Source: Candidatus Zixiibacteriota bacterium (GTDB taxonomy: Bacteria; Zixibacteria; MSB-5A5; GN15; JACZUZ01). Taken from it: DNA of 64,000 nucleotides. Under the pieces are notes generated by a model. That model worked only from the letters and a program-made list of their open reading frames with translations, was not told the origin of the DNA and searched no databases. Where the stretch lies: NCBI GenBank assembly GCA_024280835.1, contig JAJRPJ010000011.1:310001-374000 (forward strand), in the 5' to 3' direction. The translations under genes and the position numbers were made by a program. The number at the start of each line of letters is the position of its first letter. Within the stretch, counting starts at the first letter, position 1. Shown here one piece after another: positions 1-8,803 of this stretch.

Positions 1-1
1 C

Positions 2-382
2 GCCACAGTTCGCGTAAAAGTTTGGTCCGCCAGTGAGATCAGCCAGTTGCGTAAAAAATATCGCAACACAACCAACACCAAAATTGCCAAGTCACTTGGT
101 CGTACAGTTGCTTCTGTCCGCGCCAAAGCTGGTTCATTGAGCCTCAAGAAGAACAAAAACTTCTTGTCAATGGTCGCCAAGACTGCTGGTAACGGTGGTA
201 TGAAAACCCGCAAGAGCACAGCTCGCAAGACTGTCGCCCGTAAGGCCAGTTCAATGCGCGGTAAAGCTACCAAGCGCACCGCCGCGAAGCGTAATGCTCC
301 AAAGCGTAAAACTTCAGCTCGTAAGAGCTCGACACGTCGCGCCACTTCATCCATGAAGCGTAAGGCCACACGTCGTCGCTAG
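2..382 (+). CDS. SANT/Myb-like DNA-binding domain with Lys/Arg/Ala/Ser-rich histone H1-like tail (5' partial at window edge)
   Basis: Frame is open to the left edge. Translation VRVKVWSASEISQLRKKYRNTTNTKIAKSLGRTVASVRAKAGSL resembles SANT/Myb-like helices, followed by a TARKTVARKASS...KRKATRRR basic tail; stop at 380-382. Confidence 0.7.
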   Translation, partial: ATVRVKVWSASEISQLRKKYRNTTNTKIAKSLGRTVASVRAKAGSLSLKKNKNFLSMVAKTAGNGGMKTRKSTARKTVARKASSMRGKATKRTAAKRNAPKRKTSARKSSTRRATSSMKRKATRRR

Positions 383-420
383 TCGTTGAAATGACATTCA
401 GCTCGTAAGGGTTGAATTGA

Positions 421-456
421 AAAAGCCCGACAGCGAGACTGTCGGGCTTTTTTTGT
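421..456 (+). terminator. Rho-independent terminator after the H1-like gene
   Basis: AAAAAGCCCGACAG-CGAGA-CTGTCGGGCTTTTTTTG perfect stem plus T-tract. Confidence 0.9.
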
Positions 457-674
457 GCTTATGACACTAGGGAAAACTTAGGCATGGCTCTGCCAGTTTT
501 GAACCTGTTAGTATCTAGTCCAGATTCGAGTACCTCACCTGAAGTCTGCAGCAATCATGTCTCGAATGTCTTACTACAATCAAACGAAGCCCGACAGATA
601 TACTGCCGGGCCTCATTTTGCTGCTCTTTCGTAGCTTTATTGTAGGGCTAATGCTAAGAGTTTAAAGTCTTCGA

Positions 675-1565
675 CTAATCGTCGTCTCCATCGTCGTCAT
701 TGTCGTTGTCATGATCAGACTCACCGCCAGAAATGAGTTCGATAGTGACTTTCGTAATCTTCTTTTCGATGACATTGGCATATGGGTCGAGATCGCCATT
801 ACCCTGTGTGCCTTTATGCTTTTTGATGCGCTGATGTGGGCTCGAGTCGACAGCATCGTTTTCATTGCCATTGGGATCACCCGCTAGAGCAATAGCTCCC
901 AAAGCGCTACAACCATCAACAATGTCTGAACTATTCTCGGTATTGTATTCTGTGCCAGCGTCATAGGCCTTTGTGTAATAAACTCGTTTGCCTTCTTTCG
1001 GTAATTTGACCGAATTCAAACCAGTGAATCCGTCATTTGTGCAGATCAACATCGCCGCAATCGAAAGACGGTCATGCTTCTTACCTGTGATTTCAAAGGT
1101 AACATAGTCTTTGAAATTGCCGACCATTGTGCCATAACGTGTCAGTGGCATACCAACATTGACAGCATCAGTCGAAGACGATGAAGCGCTGTAGCGATTG
1201 AACATCAATGAGACATCACCATTCTCTGCGATGGCCTCCAAACCACGCGAGGCGAGCTTGCCGACTTCAAACATTGTAAAACCTTTGACATGAGTGGCAA
1301 TAACTGGTGGGGCTAGCGGCTGTCCGACACTCAGGTTCTTGATAGTAACACGATAAGTACGCAGCCCATCACTGTCTTCGGAATCATCGGAGTCTGATTC
1401 GTCGCGCGAGCTACGGTATAGAGTTTGGAACTCTGGTGTTTCGTTGTCTGATGTAGTGGCGCTTGACGCATCGGAATTTAACATAGTGTCGTTTCCGCTA
1501 CAACCTACGAATGTCGCGCCTGATAAGGCGAAGACCGCTAGTAGTGTCAGCATTGATTTCTGCAT
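675..1565 (-). CDS. Spondin_N domain lipoprotein
   Basis: Start MQKSMLTLLAVFALSGATFVGCSGN is a lipobox signal peptide with AGGGAGG upstream. Motifs TYRVTIKNLSVGQPLAPPVIATH, FEVGKLASRGLEAIAENGD and NDGFTGLNSVKLP...AYDAGTEYNTE are Spondin_N-like. Asp-rich C-terminus. Confidence 0.75.
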   Translation of the reverse strand: MQKSMLTLLAVFALSGATFVGCSGNDTMLNSDASSATTSDNETPEFQTLYRSSRDESDSDDSEDSDGLRTYRVTIKNLSVGQPLAPPVIATHVKGFTMFEVGKLASRGLEAIAENGDVSLMFNRYSASSSSTDAVNVGMPLTRYGTMVGNFKDYVTFEITGKKHDRLSIAAMLICTNDGFTGLNSVKLPKEGKRVYYTKAYDAGTEYNTENSSDIVDGCSALGAIALAGDPNGNENDAVDSSPHQRIKKHKGTQGNGDLDPYANVIEKKITKVTIELISGGESDHDNDNDDDGDDD

Positions 1566-1790
1566 ACTGAAAAACCTCCCTAAAAATGTAAGAAATTGTT
1601 TAGCGAACAATGTTTAGTAAATGTCTTCTGGCAAATGTCGTTTACCAAGCATTGAGCGCGCGCTTGAGGCGCCAGTCGGAGAGCTGGAGCTTCGTTGTTG
1701 TCATGGAGGAATACGATATGAAGCTGTAAATTGGATTGAATAAATCTATTTATTTCTTCGAAAAGCTTCAGGAAGCTAGACTTGGATGGC

Positions 1791-2621
1791 TTAGTGAATT
1801 TTGCTAAGCGTATTGTAGCCAAGGAGATAGCGCATGCCGGTTGGCTCTTTGACACCACCAATTGGCTCAATTGTGACCATGAAGGAATCAATCGAAGCAA
1901 CAGTTGGCAAACCGCGGAATTTCAGGAGCGCATAACCATCATTCTGAACTGTGAAGACACCAACACTTTGGGTGACACTATCGTGCTTAATCCAAGCCTG
2001 ATACTCGCGGCCTTCGGGTACATCGGGCAATTTATAGGCATAGAATACGCCGAAATCTTCGTCGGGATGGAGGAAGAGTTTTGCGAAAGCCTGTGGGTTT
2101 GGTTCAACACCTGCGAGATCAACTAGTCGAGTGCAGGGTTTGCCGAGTAAGATTGTGGCGTCGTTTTGAATTGAATTGTCGTCGGCTAAACGATCGAGTT
2201 TGATACTTGAATTGGCGAGTTCGTTTTGAAGATTTGAGATTTTTGAATTGAGTGTAACATTCCAGAACGCCAACACAACGACTGCAACTGCGCCTGTCAT
2301 AGTTAGAGCTTTTGACCATTTCAACCATGCCGAGCTGGTCTCTGTGGGTGAGATGTTTGAACTAGTTGAATCATCTGATGTTTTTGAAATGACAGTTGTT
2401 TTGCTGACTTGCTGCATCAGAGACACTTTTAAACCTGCTGACGGAGATGATTCTTTTAGGCCTTGGGCAAGATAGAGCGAAACATCGCCGACTTCTCGTA
2501 GCCGCGCATGGCAAAGAGAGCACTTGGTATGCAAGTGTTCTTCGACCGCTTGATATTCGGCATCGGATAGGGCGCCGAAAACGTAGGCGTCTATGAGTTC
2601 GTAGGCTTCTTTGTGTTCCAT
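1791..2621 (-). CDS. Anti-sigma factor, RskA (anti-sigma-K) family
   Basis: N-terminal zinc-finger-like HxxxCxxC (HLHTKCSLC), TM segment ALTMTGAVAVVVLAFWNV, C-terminal RskA-like region; directly downstream of an ECF sigma gene. Confidence 0.85.
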   Translation of the reverse strand: MEHKEAYELIDAYVFGALSDAEYQAVEEHLHTKCSLCHARLREVGDVSLYLAQGLKESSPSAGLKVSLMQQVSKTTVISKTSDDSTSSNISPTETSSAWLKWSKALTMTGAVAVVVLAFWNVTLNSKISNLQNELANSSIKLDRLADDNSIQNDATILLGKPCTRLVDLAGVEPNPQAFAKLFLHPDEDFGVFYAYKLPDVPEGREYQAWIKHDSVTQSVGVFTVQNDGYALLKFRGLPTVASIDSFMVTIEPIGGVKEPTGMRYLLGYNTLSKIH

Positions 2622-2644
2622 CTGTCTTATTTGTACTACTCTGG

Positions 2645-3265
2645 TTATGCTTCTGTGTCCAGTAGAGTTCTTAGTTGAGAGATTGCCGCTCTTAGTCGAC
2701 TTTTGACGGTTCCGAGTGGTGTGTCTATTTGTTCGGCTATTTCGGCATGCGAAAGACCACCGTAATAGGCCAATTCTATAACTTGTCTTTGATCGTTACT
2801 CAACTTTTCTAGTTTCTTGAGCGCTCTGCCAACTACCATGCCAAGAGCTATTTGTTCGCTTTCTCTACCCGCCTCTGATCGCACAGCCTCTTGACCAGCT
2901 TTTGAGGTGACTTCGGGTTCAAGCTCTACCGTTACTTTTTGAGAGCGGTGATGTTTGGAGCGAGTTCTATCGATTGCTAGTCTTCTAGCTATCGTCACTA
3001 TCCAAACTACGACACTGCCTCGGTTGGGGTCGAAACTTTGCGCCTTTTCCCAAATGCGCAAAAATACCGCCTGCGTGACTTCTTCGGCATCATCGGCATT
3101 GCGCACTACATTGAGGATAATACTATAAACTAATCCAACGCGACTATCATAGAGAGCCGAGAGAGCGTTTTGGTCACCAGTTTGGATTCTACCAAGTAGA
3201 ATACCGTCGAGGTGACCCGCCACATCGAAATTCCCGTTATTCCCTGTAGTCTCATTAGCCGACAT
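2645..3265 (-). CDS. ECF RNA polymerase sigma factor (SigK-like)
   Basis: Sigma-70 region 2 (DAEEVTQAVFLRIWEKAQSFDPNRGSVVVWIVTIARRLAID) and region 4 (AYYGGLSHAEIAEQIDTPLGTVKSRLRAA). Confidence 0.92.
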   Translation of the reverse strand: MSANETTGNNGNFDVAGHLDGILLGRIQTGDQNALSALYDSRVGLVYSIILNVVRNADDAEEVTQAVFLRIWEKAQSFDPNRGSVVVWIVTIARRLAIDRTRSKHHRSQKVTVELEPEVTSKAGQEAVRSEAGRESEQIALGMVVGRALKKLEKLSNDQRQVIELAYYGGLSHAEIAEQIDTPLGTVKSRLRAAISQLRTLLDTEA

Positions 3266-3623
3266 AGTCTCTCCACCGGCTATTAGCTAATACGAGGATA
3301 TTTCTGATTTCGATCACTGGAAATTGCATGGACTAGGAAAGTACATCTTTGGACGCGTTGTAGCAACAACATAATTTGCATGCCCGTAACCGTATGTTAT
3401 TATTCCGCTTATAACGAAAATGGGTTCGTTTTGCATATACAAGTTATCAGCGTTGGTAGATTGTTGTCTTTTTGTGATTTTGGTGGTTTCTGGTCTGATT
3501 TGGTTGATTCTGTTGTTCTGCTCTCATGCTATAGGTCTTGAGTTGTAATCTAGTGTAGGTTGGTTGTTTCTTCCCTCCAAATGGCATTGCGGGGACAACC
3601 CAAGCCTTGATTACTATGATTGT

Positions 3624-3923
3624 TTAATCCACGACGGTTAATCGGCGGATGTTTAGTTCTTCAGCTAGCAGGTCTGGTAGTTTGGCTATTGCCTCTTGGA
3701 GATGGGGGCTGGCTAGATGAGCGTTGAGATGGGCTTCGCTTTGCCATTCTTCGATGAAGACAAACTCGCTGGGATCGGCATTATTGCTGTGCATTTCGTA
3801 GCGGATGTAACCGTCCTCTTTGGTGGTCGGCTCGATTAGGGTTTTCAGGTAGTCGCAAAGTTCCTGCTCTTTGCCAGATTTGGCTTTGAGGATGGCGACT
3901 ACTCTTAGTGTTTTTTCTGACAT
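3624..3923 (-). CDS. Antibiotic biosynthesis monooxygenase (ABM)/quinol monooxygenase family protein
   Basis: LRVVAILKAKSGKEQELCDYLKTLIEPTTKEDGYIRYEMHSNNADPSEFVFIEEWQSEAHLNAHLASPHL pattern. Confidence 0.88.
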   Translation of the reverse strand: MSEKTLRVVAILKAKSGKEQELCDYLKTLIEPTTKEDGYIRYEMHSNNADPSEFVFIEEWQSEAHLNAHLASPHLQEAIAKLPDLLAEELNIRRLTVVD

Positions 3924-3955
3924 GTTCTTTCTTCCCTTGTTATAAGTTTGTCTGG

Positions 3956-4471
3956 CTAATATACGTAAAAATCATCCTTGGAGCTTCTAGAAAGATGGAA
4001 ACTTGAAAGCAATTCGTATTCTTTGGCGCTTTCTAAACTATAGAGCAATTGCAGACCTACAGTCTCGATAGAGTCAGCTAACTCTAAGTAATTTAAGAGC
4101 AGCATCGCCTCTGGAGTGATCTGGTTGGTCCTGTCTAGTTTCTTGACGATTGGTAGACGCAGCTCCCCTGCTAGTTCGGCGCTCGTTATGACGAAACTGT
4201 CGATTCGTAGTAATTGGTTTAGCAGGGTTTGTTGATAGGTTGCATCGGTGACTCCAGTTGGACTAATCTCGGCGAGTTCGCAAAACACAGCGAGACTGTA
4301 ATAGTTTTTTCTATGTGGGTAACCGCTATCGTCTAATTCTTGTTTGAGCTGGGCACCAATATGGATTCCGTCCTGTGTCCATTTCGCTTCTTGGGTGAAT
4401 TGATGGAAGACAGATAAGGCGCAGGCGAGCATAAAGAGGTAGAGCATCAGAGGTTTGGTATTCTTGGTCAT
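3956..4471 (-). CDS. Hypothetical membrane-anchored protein
   Basis: 171 aa ORF with N-terminal hydrophobic segment LMLYLFMLACALSVF; 4-bp overlap with the upstream HNH-like gene. Confidence 0.6.
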   Translation of the reverse strand: MTKNTKPLMLYLFMLACALSVFHQFTQEAKWTQDGIHIGAQLKQELDDSGYPHRKNYYSLAVFCELAEISPTGVTDATYQQTLLNQLLRIDSFVITSAELAGELRLPIVKKLDRTNQITPEAMLLLNYLELADSIETVGLQLLYSLESAKEYELLSSFHLSRSSKDDFYVY

Positions 4472-5568
4472 GGAATCCGGATTCCTGCGCGGTTTAGTTC
4501 AGACACTTTGAAGTCAAGTTTCACGTTCACCCAATCATAATATTCTCTTTTCTCAACGCTCGGGAAAGGTATTATGACAATTTCCGAACTCTTGAATGGA
4601 AAAACAAATGCTTTGTCTAGCAAACTCAATATCTTTGAATCATGCGAACCTATTTTCGTCAAGAGAAACCAACTTTGTATGTGAGTGAATAGACCTACTT
4701 CGCACCAAAGCACCCCACTCGGTGTAACTCGTAGCATAGCATGGTGAAATCTCTTGAATGGAATCTCTCTTAGGTTTTCGCACGTCCTAAAACAGACATC
4801 CGTGTTTGACACGACAAAGTCAGAAATCGAATCATGAATATTGAACGGTGCTTTTGACTCAGAATCGTGTCGCTTAATATACGAATCAAGTATAGGACCT
4901 ATGATAGGATGCTCTAAGAAGTTCAACATTGCCAAAAATTCGTATACAATCTTGAAAACAAGTGCTGGGGCGGGGTCCCTTGTAAGGTCTTCTATCCTTA
5001 ACTCTGCCATTGCTTCAGGATGTTCAGTTGTAGAATATTTATAGCCATCGAAAGAAAACAATCCGGTTTTTCCTTCCTTGAAGAAATTTTCAAGCGGAGT
5101 CACATCAATTTCAGGATTTCTCCTCTGTGCCCTCTTGGCGAAATAACTCGCACGCTCTTCTGGAGTTCCAACAAACTTGTTATCAGCCTCGCCAATCGGC
5201 TTCGGAATAGGAGAGACACCGCCTTGAGTACCGATCTTCATTTCTAGACCAGTTTCTTGGTCCCAGATTCGTGCATGTCGAAACGCTTCGCGGGATGTCG
5301 CAAGTTCTAGCTTTTCTATCCCTTGAGTAAGAAAAACGTTTCTCAGGACTTTACTTTCTACACTATGTCCAAGATAGTTATTGCACCCCACACAGCTGAG
5401 ATGTGTAAAAAATCCTCCACCTAAGCACTCTGGGAACAAATGTGTTCTCGATGGTGGTATCTGTTTTAGGCACCAAATGCAGATTGGTGATGTAACTCGT
5501 CCACTTCCGTCCAAGGATACTGGTGGAATCAACCTTTGTTTGGGTGTATTGTCGCTTGCTGGTTCCAT
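4468..5568 (-). CDS. HNH-like zinc-ribbon endonuclease domain protein
   Basis: CIWCLKQIPPSRTHLFPECLGGGFFTHLSCVGCNNYLG resembles the HNH_5-type fold (CxxC...H...CxxC). Start chosen at MEPASDN; the upstream ORF extension looks non-coding. Confidence 0.6.
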   Translation of the reverse strand: MEPASDNTPKQRLIPPVSLDGSGRVTSPICIWCLKQIPPSRTHLFPECLGGGFFTHLSCVGCNNYLGHSVESKVLRNVFLTQGIEKLELATSREAFRHARIWDQETGLEMKIGTQGGVSPIPKPIGEADNKFVGTPEERASYFAKRAQRRNPEIDVTPLENFFKEGKTGLFSFDGYKYSTTEHPEAMAELRIEDLTRDPAPALVFKIVYEFLAMLNFLEHPIIGPILDSYIKRHDSESKAPFNIHDSISDFVVSNTDVCFRTCENLREIPFKRFHHAMLRVTPSGVLWCEVGLFTHIQSWFLLTKIGSHDSKILSLLDKAFVFPFKSSEIVIIPFPSVEKREYYDWVNVKLDFKVSELNRAGIRIP

Positions 5569-5967
5569 GTATTCCTTTTTCTCGCCAGAGTACCCATGAA
5601 GGCAATTTCCACTAGGCAACGCCCCAAATCCCTCTTGTGGGAAACAATATACTACAAAATATAGCCTAGCCCTCGTTCTATACATAAACAACCGATCAAC
5701 TTTGGTACAGAACCAAAGTAGTTTCATGACCTCCTTATTATGATGGAATGTCTCTTGTTTGAATCCCCTCTTGTAAGCTGTAAAACTACAACATCCCTCC
5801 CTGAGCGACCTACATATGCGAAACGAACCCATTTTGGCAGGCCTCTTCACCCTCAACTACCAGATTTCCGAGCGCATCTGCGACTTTTGCCCATATCAGT
5901 ACATATTCAGCGCTTCAAAGCTCGAATTTCGGTAGCGGTGATAGAAAGTGGATGGTATTTTCTCGTT

Positions 5968-6531
5968 ATGGTGGTCATGAGCGAAAGAGTCTTGAGTGAA
6001 GAGCGGATGGCGCGGGCTATGCGTGAGAGTGATGGGGGGTTTGATGGGCGGTTTTATGTCGGGGTGCATTCGACTCGGATTTATTGTCTGCCCTCTTGTC
6101 CTGCGAAATTGCCGTTGCTGAAAAATGTGCGGTTCTATGCTACTCGTGAGCAGGCGATTGCCGCGGGACTTCGTGGATGTAAACGCTGTAAGTCAGAATT
6201 CTATCCTGATGTTTTACCTGAGTGGTATCATGCGGCTTTGAAGTATATGAAAGCGAATCTTTCTGAGAAACTGGATGAAGAAAAATTGATGAGTCTGACG
6301 GGTGTCGAGATTTCCACTTTGCGGCGGACATTTAGTAAGCGAATTGGTCAGACACCATTGGCATTCCATCGGGAGCTGCGCTTGCGTCAGGCTCGGAAGT
6401 TGATTGAAGGCGGCGCTGATTATTTGGGCGCAGGTTTTGATTGTGGTTGGGAGTCGGCTAGTGGGTTTCGTGCGGCGTTTGAAAAACAATTCGATGTGAC
6501 ACCTGGTAGTATTCGGAAGAGTAGGAATTGA
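5968..6531 (+). CDS. Ada-type Zn-binding methyl-phosphotriester repair domain with AraC HTH (AdaA-like)
   Basis: DGRFYVGVHSTRIYCLPSCPAKLPLLKNVRFYATREQAIAAGLRGCKRCK Ada Zn motif plus AraC HTH (SASGFRAAFEKQFDVTPGSIRK). Confidence 0.9.
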   Translation: MVVMSERVLSEERMARAMRESDGGFDGRFYVGVHSTRIYCLPSCPAKLPLLKNVRFYATREQAIAAGLRGCKRCKSEFYPDVLPEWYHAALKYMKANLSEKLDEEKLMSLTGVEISTLRRTFSKRIGQTPLAFHRELRLRQARKLIEGGADYLGAGFDCGWESASGFRAAFEKQFDVTPGSIRKSRN

Positions 6532-7088
6532 GAGGGAGTAAGAATAGTTTGGATTATCGGATTAGCTATGTTGATGATATTGAAAGTCCGCTGGGACCGA
6601 TGATAGCTGGAGCGACTGAGGATGGTGTTTGTTTTCTTGAGTGGCATGACCGCGGTGGTGTGGAAGTGATACTTGGTCGGATTGAGAAGCGGTATCTTTG
6701 TACGCCTGTAAAGAGTGCGACTGCCAGCGCTCATATTGAAATGTTACGTGAGGAACTGACGAGGTATTTTCAGATGACGCTGAAAGAGTTCACAACTCCG
6801 ATTGATGTTTATGGTACGCCGTTTCAGAGAAAGGTTTGGCGAGAGTTGCTGAATATTCCCTATGGAAGGACTCGGAGCTATGGTCAGCAGGCGGCGAATT
6901 TGGGTAAGTCTGAGGCGGTGCGGGCTGTGGCTACTGCCAATGGAGCCAATTACTTGTCGATATTGATTCCATGCCATCGGGTGATTGGCGCTAATGGTTC
7001 ATTGACTGGCTATGGTGGTGGACTGTGGCGCAAGAAGCGTTTGCTGGAGTTAGAGTCAGGTGTGACACAAGAAGTCATCGCGGCATAG
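6528..7088 (+). CDS. ogt: Methylated-DNA--protein-cysteine methyltransferase (MGMT/Ogt/AdaB-like)
   Basis: GTPFQRKVWRELLNIPYGRTRSYG and catalytic IPCHRVIGANGSLTGYGGGLWRKKRLLELE; TTG start overlaps the preceding stop. Confidence 0.93.
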   Translation: MRGSKNSLDYRISYVDDIESPLGPMIAGATEDGVCFLEWHDRGGVEVILGRIEKRYLCTPVKSATASAHIEMLREELTRYFQMTLKEFTTPIDVYGTPFQRKVWRELLNIPYGRTRSYGQQAANLGKSEAVRAVATANGANYLSILIPCHRVIGANGSLTGYGGGLWRKKRLLELESGVTQEVIAA

Positions 7089-7112
7089 GTCAGTATTAAA
7101 AGGATAACAGTA

Positions 7113-7583
7113 ATGATTGATTTTCAGATAGTTGGGCTTCCCTTGAAGACTTTTTCGCACCTCTTCTCTCTCTCGGATGCAGAATTACGTGAGCATGACG
7201 CGAGGCGATTTATCGCTGACACTAAGCCTGGCTCTCCTTGTCGAGTTAGTTTGGAGGAAGCGGAAGTTGGCGAGCGAGTGATTTTAATCAATTATGCTCA
7301 TCATGATGTTGCCTCACCTTATCGAGCTTCGGGCCCAATCTTTATTCGCGAAACTGCGGTTGAGGCGACACTTGGCAAAAGTGAGATTCCTGTTGTGCTC
7401 AACAATCGGCGGCTTTCTGTTCGGGGGTATGATAGTGACGCGATGATGATTGGCGCTGATGTGACTAGCGGCGATGCAGTAGTTGAATGTATTGGCAGGC
7501 TATTTGAGGATGATGCGGTTGTTTATTTGCATATTCACAATGCGAGCCCAGGGTGTTTTAGTTGCCAAATTGAGCGGGTTTAA
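7113..7583 (+). CDS. DUF1203 domain-containing protein
   Basis: FQIVGLPLKTF...PGSPCRVSLEEAEVGERVILINYAHHDVASPYRASGPIFIRE pattern. Confidence 0.78.
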   Translation: MIDFQIVGLPLKTFSHLFSLSDAELREHDARRFIADTKPGSPCRVSLEEAEVGERVILINYAHHDVASPYRASGPIFIRETAVEATLGKSEIPVVLNNRRLSVRGYDSDAMMIGADVTSGDAVVECIGRLFEDDAVVYLHIHNASPGCFSCQIERV

Positions 7584-7606
7584 CGTCAGGTCTGAGGACC
7601 TGACGT
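7583..7606. repeat. Perfect 10-bp inverted repeat (hairpin) downstream of the DUF1203 gene
   Basis: ACGTCAGGTC-TGAG-GACCTGACGT. Confidence 0.8.
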
Positions 7607-7640
7607 AACGGATGAAAGAAAGCTTGGTTAAGAGTCTGAG

Positions 7641-8180
7641 CTACTGATTTTTGACAAAGTTGCTATAGGTAACTGAGTACTCGTCATCGAAATAGATTTC
7701 GGTTATGTCCGAGTATTCAATACTGTGCATTGGTTTGTTCCATTCCAAATCCGTGTCAAAACTCTTCAGAATCACTGCCTTGTCTTTGAGTGAGTAAATG
7801 TAACCCATTACGAATGAGTTTCTTGCAACTATACTCCTCTCTATGCAAACACACTTCCTTTGTGTTTTTAGGCAAGTGAGAAGGCTTTTCCAGCTACCAA
7901 TGCGCAGCCAACTTGGCGAGAAGTGATTCTCCATTTCTCCAGTTGATTTGAGAATCTTTTGACCAACTATTTCGACATTGCTCCTTCTTACCTTGACGAT
8001 ATCTTTTAGTCTGATAACTCTAATTCCATCAAAATGGAATTCGCGAATGTCGTGGATCGCTACCAAAGAACGAGAGAGTCGAATTGGTATTCCCGAATAT
8101 TCATCGTTTTCACTAGGGGTATCGAGATATATTTTTATCTTACTGGATTTCGCGAGATATTTTTCTAGACGATCTTTCAT
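7641..8180 (-). CDS. Hypothetical protein, paralog of the adjacent gene (copy 2)
   Basis: 179 aa; shares IRLKDIV, SWKSLL, VLKSFD, KP.H.I.YSDITE and DEY.V with the 181 aa neighbour. Confidence 0.75.
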   Translation of the reverse strand: MKDRLEKYLAKSSKIKIYLDTPSENDEYSGIPIRLSRSLVAIHDIREFHFDGIRVIRLKDIVKVRRSNVEIVGQKILKSTGEMENHFSPSWLRIGSWKSLLTCLKTQRKCVCIERSIVARNSFVMGYIYSLKDKAVILKSFDTDLEWNKPMHSIEYSDITEIYFDDEYSVTYSNFVKNQ

Positions 8181-8187
8181 TGGATAA

Positions 8188-8733
8188 TCATTTCTGAGAG
8201 CTATTGACGAACTCGCTGAAACTCACTGTGTACTCATCACCGAAACCAACTTCGGTAATATCAGAGTATTTGATTTTGTGCTTTGGTTTGCACCATTTGC
8301 CATGGGCATCAAAGCTCTTTAGTACGACACAATCGTCACTCAGGGAATGTACTTCCCCTATGGCAAAAACATCGACTTCAATTAGACCGCTCTCGACCTT
8401 TGCGCATACACTTTCTTTTTTCACAAATGCTAGCAGACTTTTCCATGAAGTTATTCGCAACCCACTTGGTTTTGCTAGATTCTTGAGCGCTCCTATCTCT
8501 TTCAGAATTCTCTGCTTGGTAACCTCAAATTCATTTCTCCTGATTCCGACAATATCTTTCAGTCTTATGATTCTGAATCCATCGAGATGGAATAGATCGA
8601 TTTCGTAAAAAGTAACCAACGTTCGGGAACGCAGAATTGGTATTCCGTAGAACGAATCGTCTTCGCCCTCAATTTCAAGTTCAATTTCGATGACGCTGGA
8701 ATTGGCTATGTGCTTATCGATTCGCTCTTTCAT
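8188..8733 (-). CDS. Hypothetical protein, paralog of the adjacent gene (copy 1)
   Basis: 181 aa; tandem paralog of 7641..8180, separated by 7 bp. Confidence 0.75.
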   Translation of the reverse strand: MKERIDKHIANSSVIEIELEIEGEDDSFYGIPILRSRTLVTFYEIDLFHLDGFRIIRLKDIVGIRRNEFEVTKQRILKEIGALKNLAKPSGLRITSWKSLLAFVKKESVCAKVESGLIEVDVFAIGEVHSLSDDCVVLKSFDAHGKWCKPKHKIKYSDITEVGFGDEYTVSFSEFVNSSQK

Positions 8734-8803
8734 TGTGGGACACCTTCAAAACATAAGTAACGAAAGTTACTCTGACAAATATGTAACTGACAATACTATT
8801 CGC

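Noticed and set aside
1580-1900. 106 aa minus-strand ORF between the lipoprotein and RskA-like genes
   Set aside because: Overlaps the end of the RskA-like gene in another frame; no coding-like features.
5569-5856. N-terminal 96-aa extension of the HNH-like ORF
   Set aside because: No domain-like sequence; a better start with purine-rich upstream sequence exists at 5568.
5740-5967. N-terminal 76-aa extension of the Ada-like ORF
   Set aside because: Low-complexity, non-homologous sequence running into the divergent HNH gene's promoter region; the domain starts cleanly near 5968/5977.
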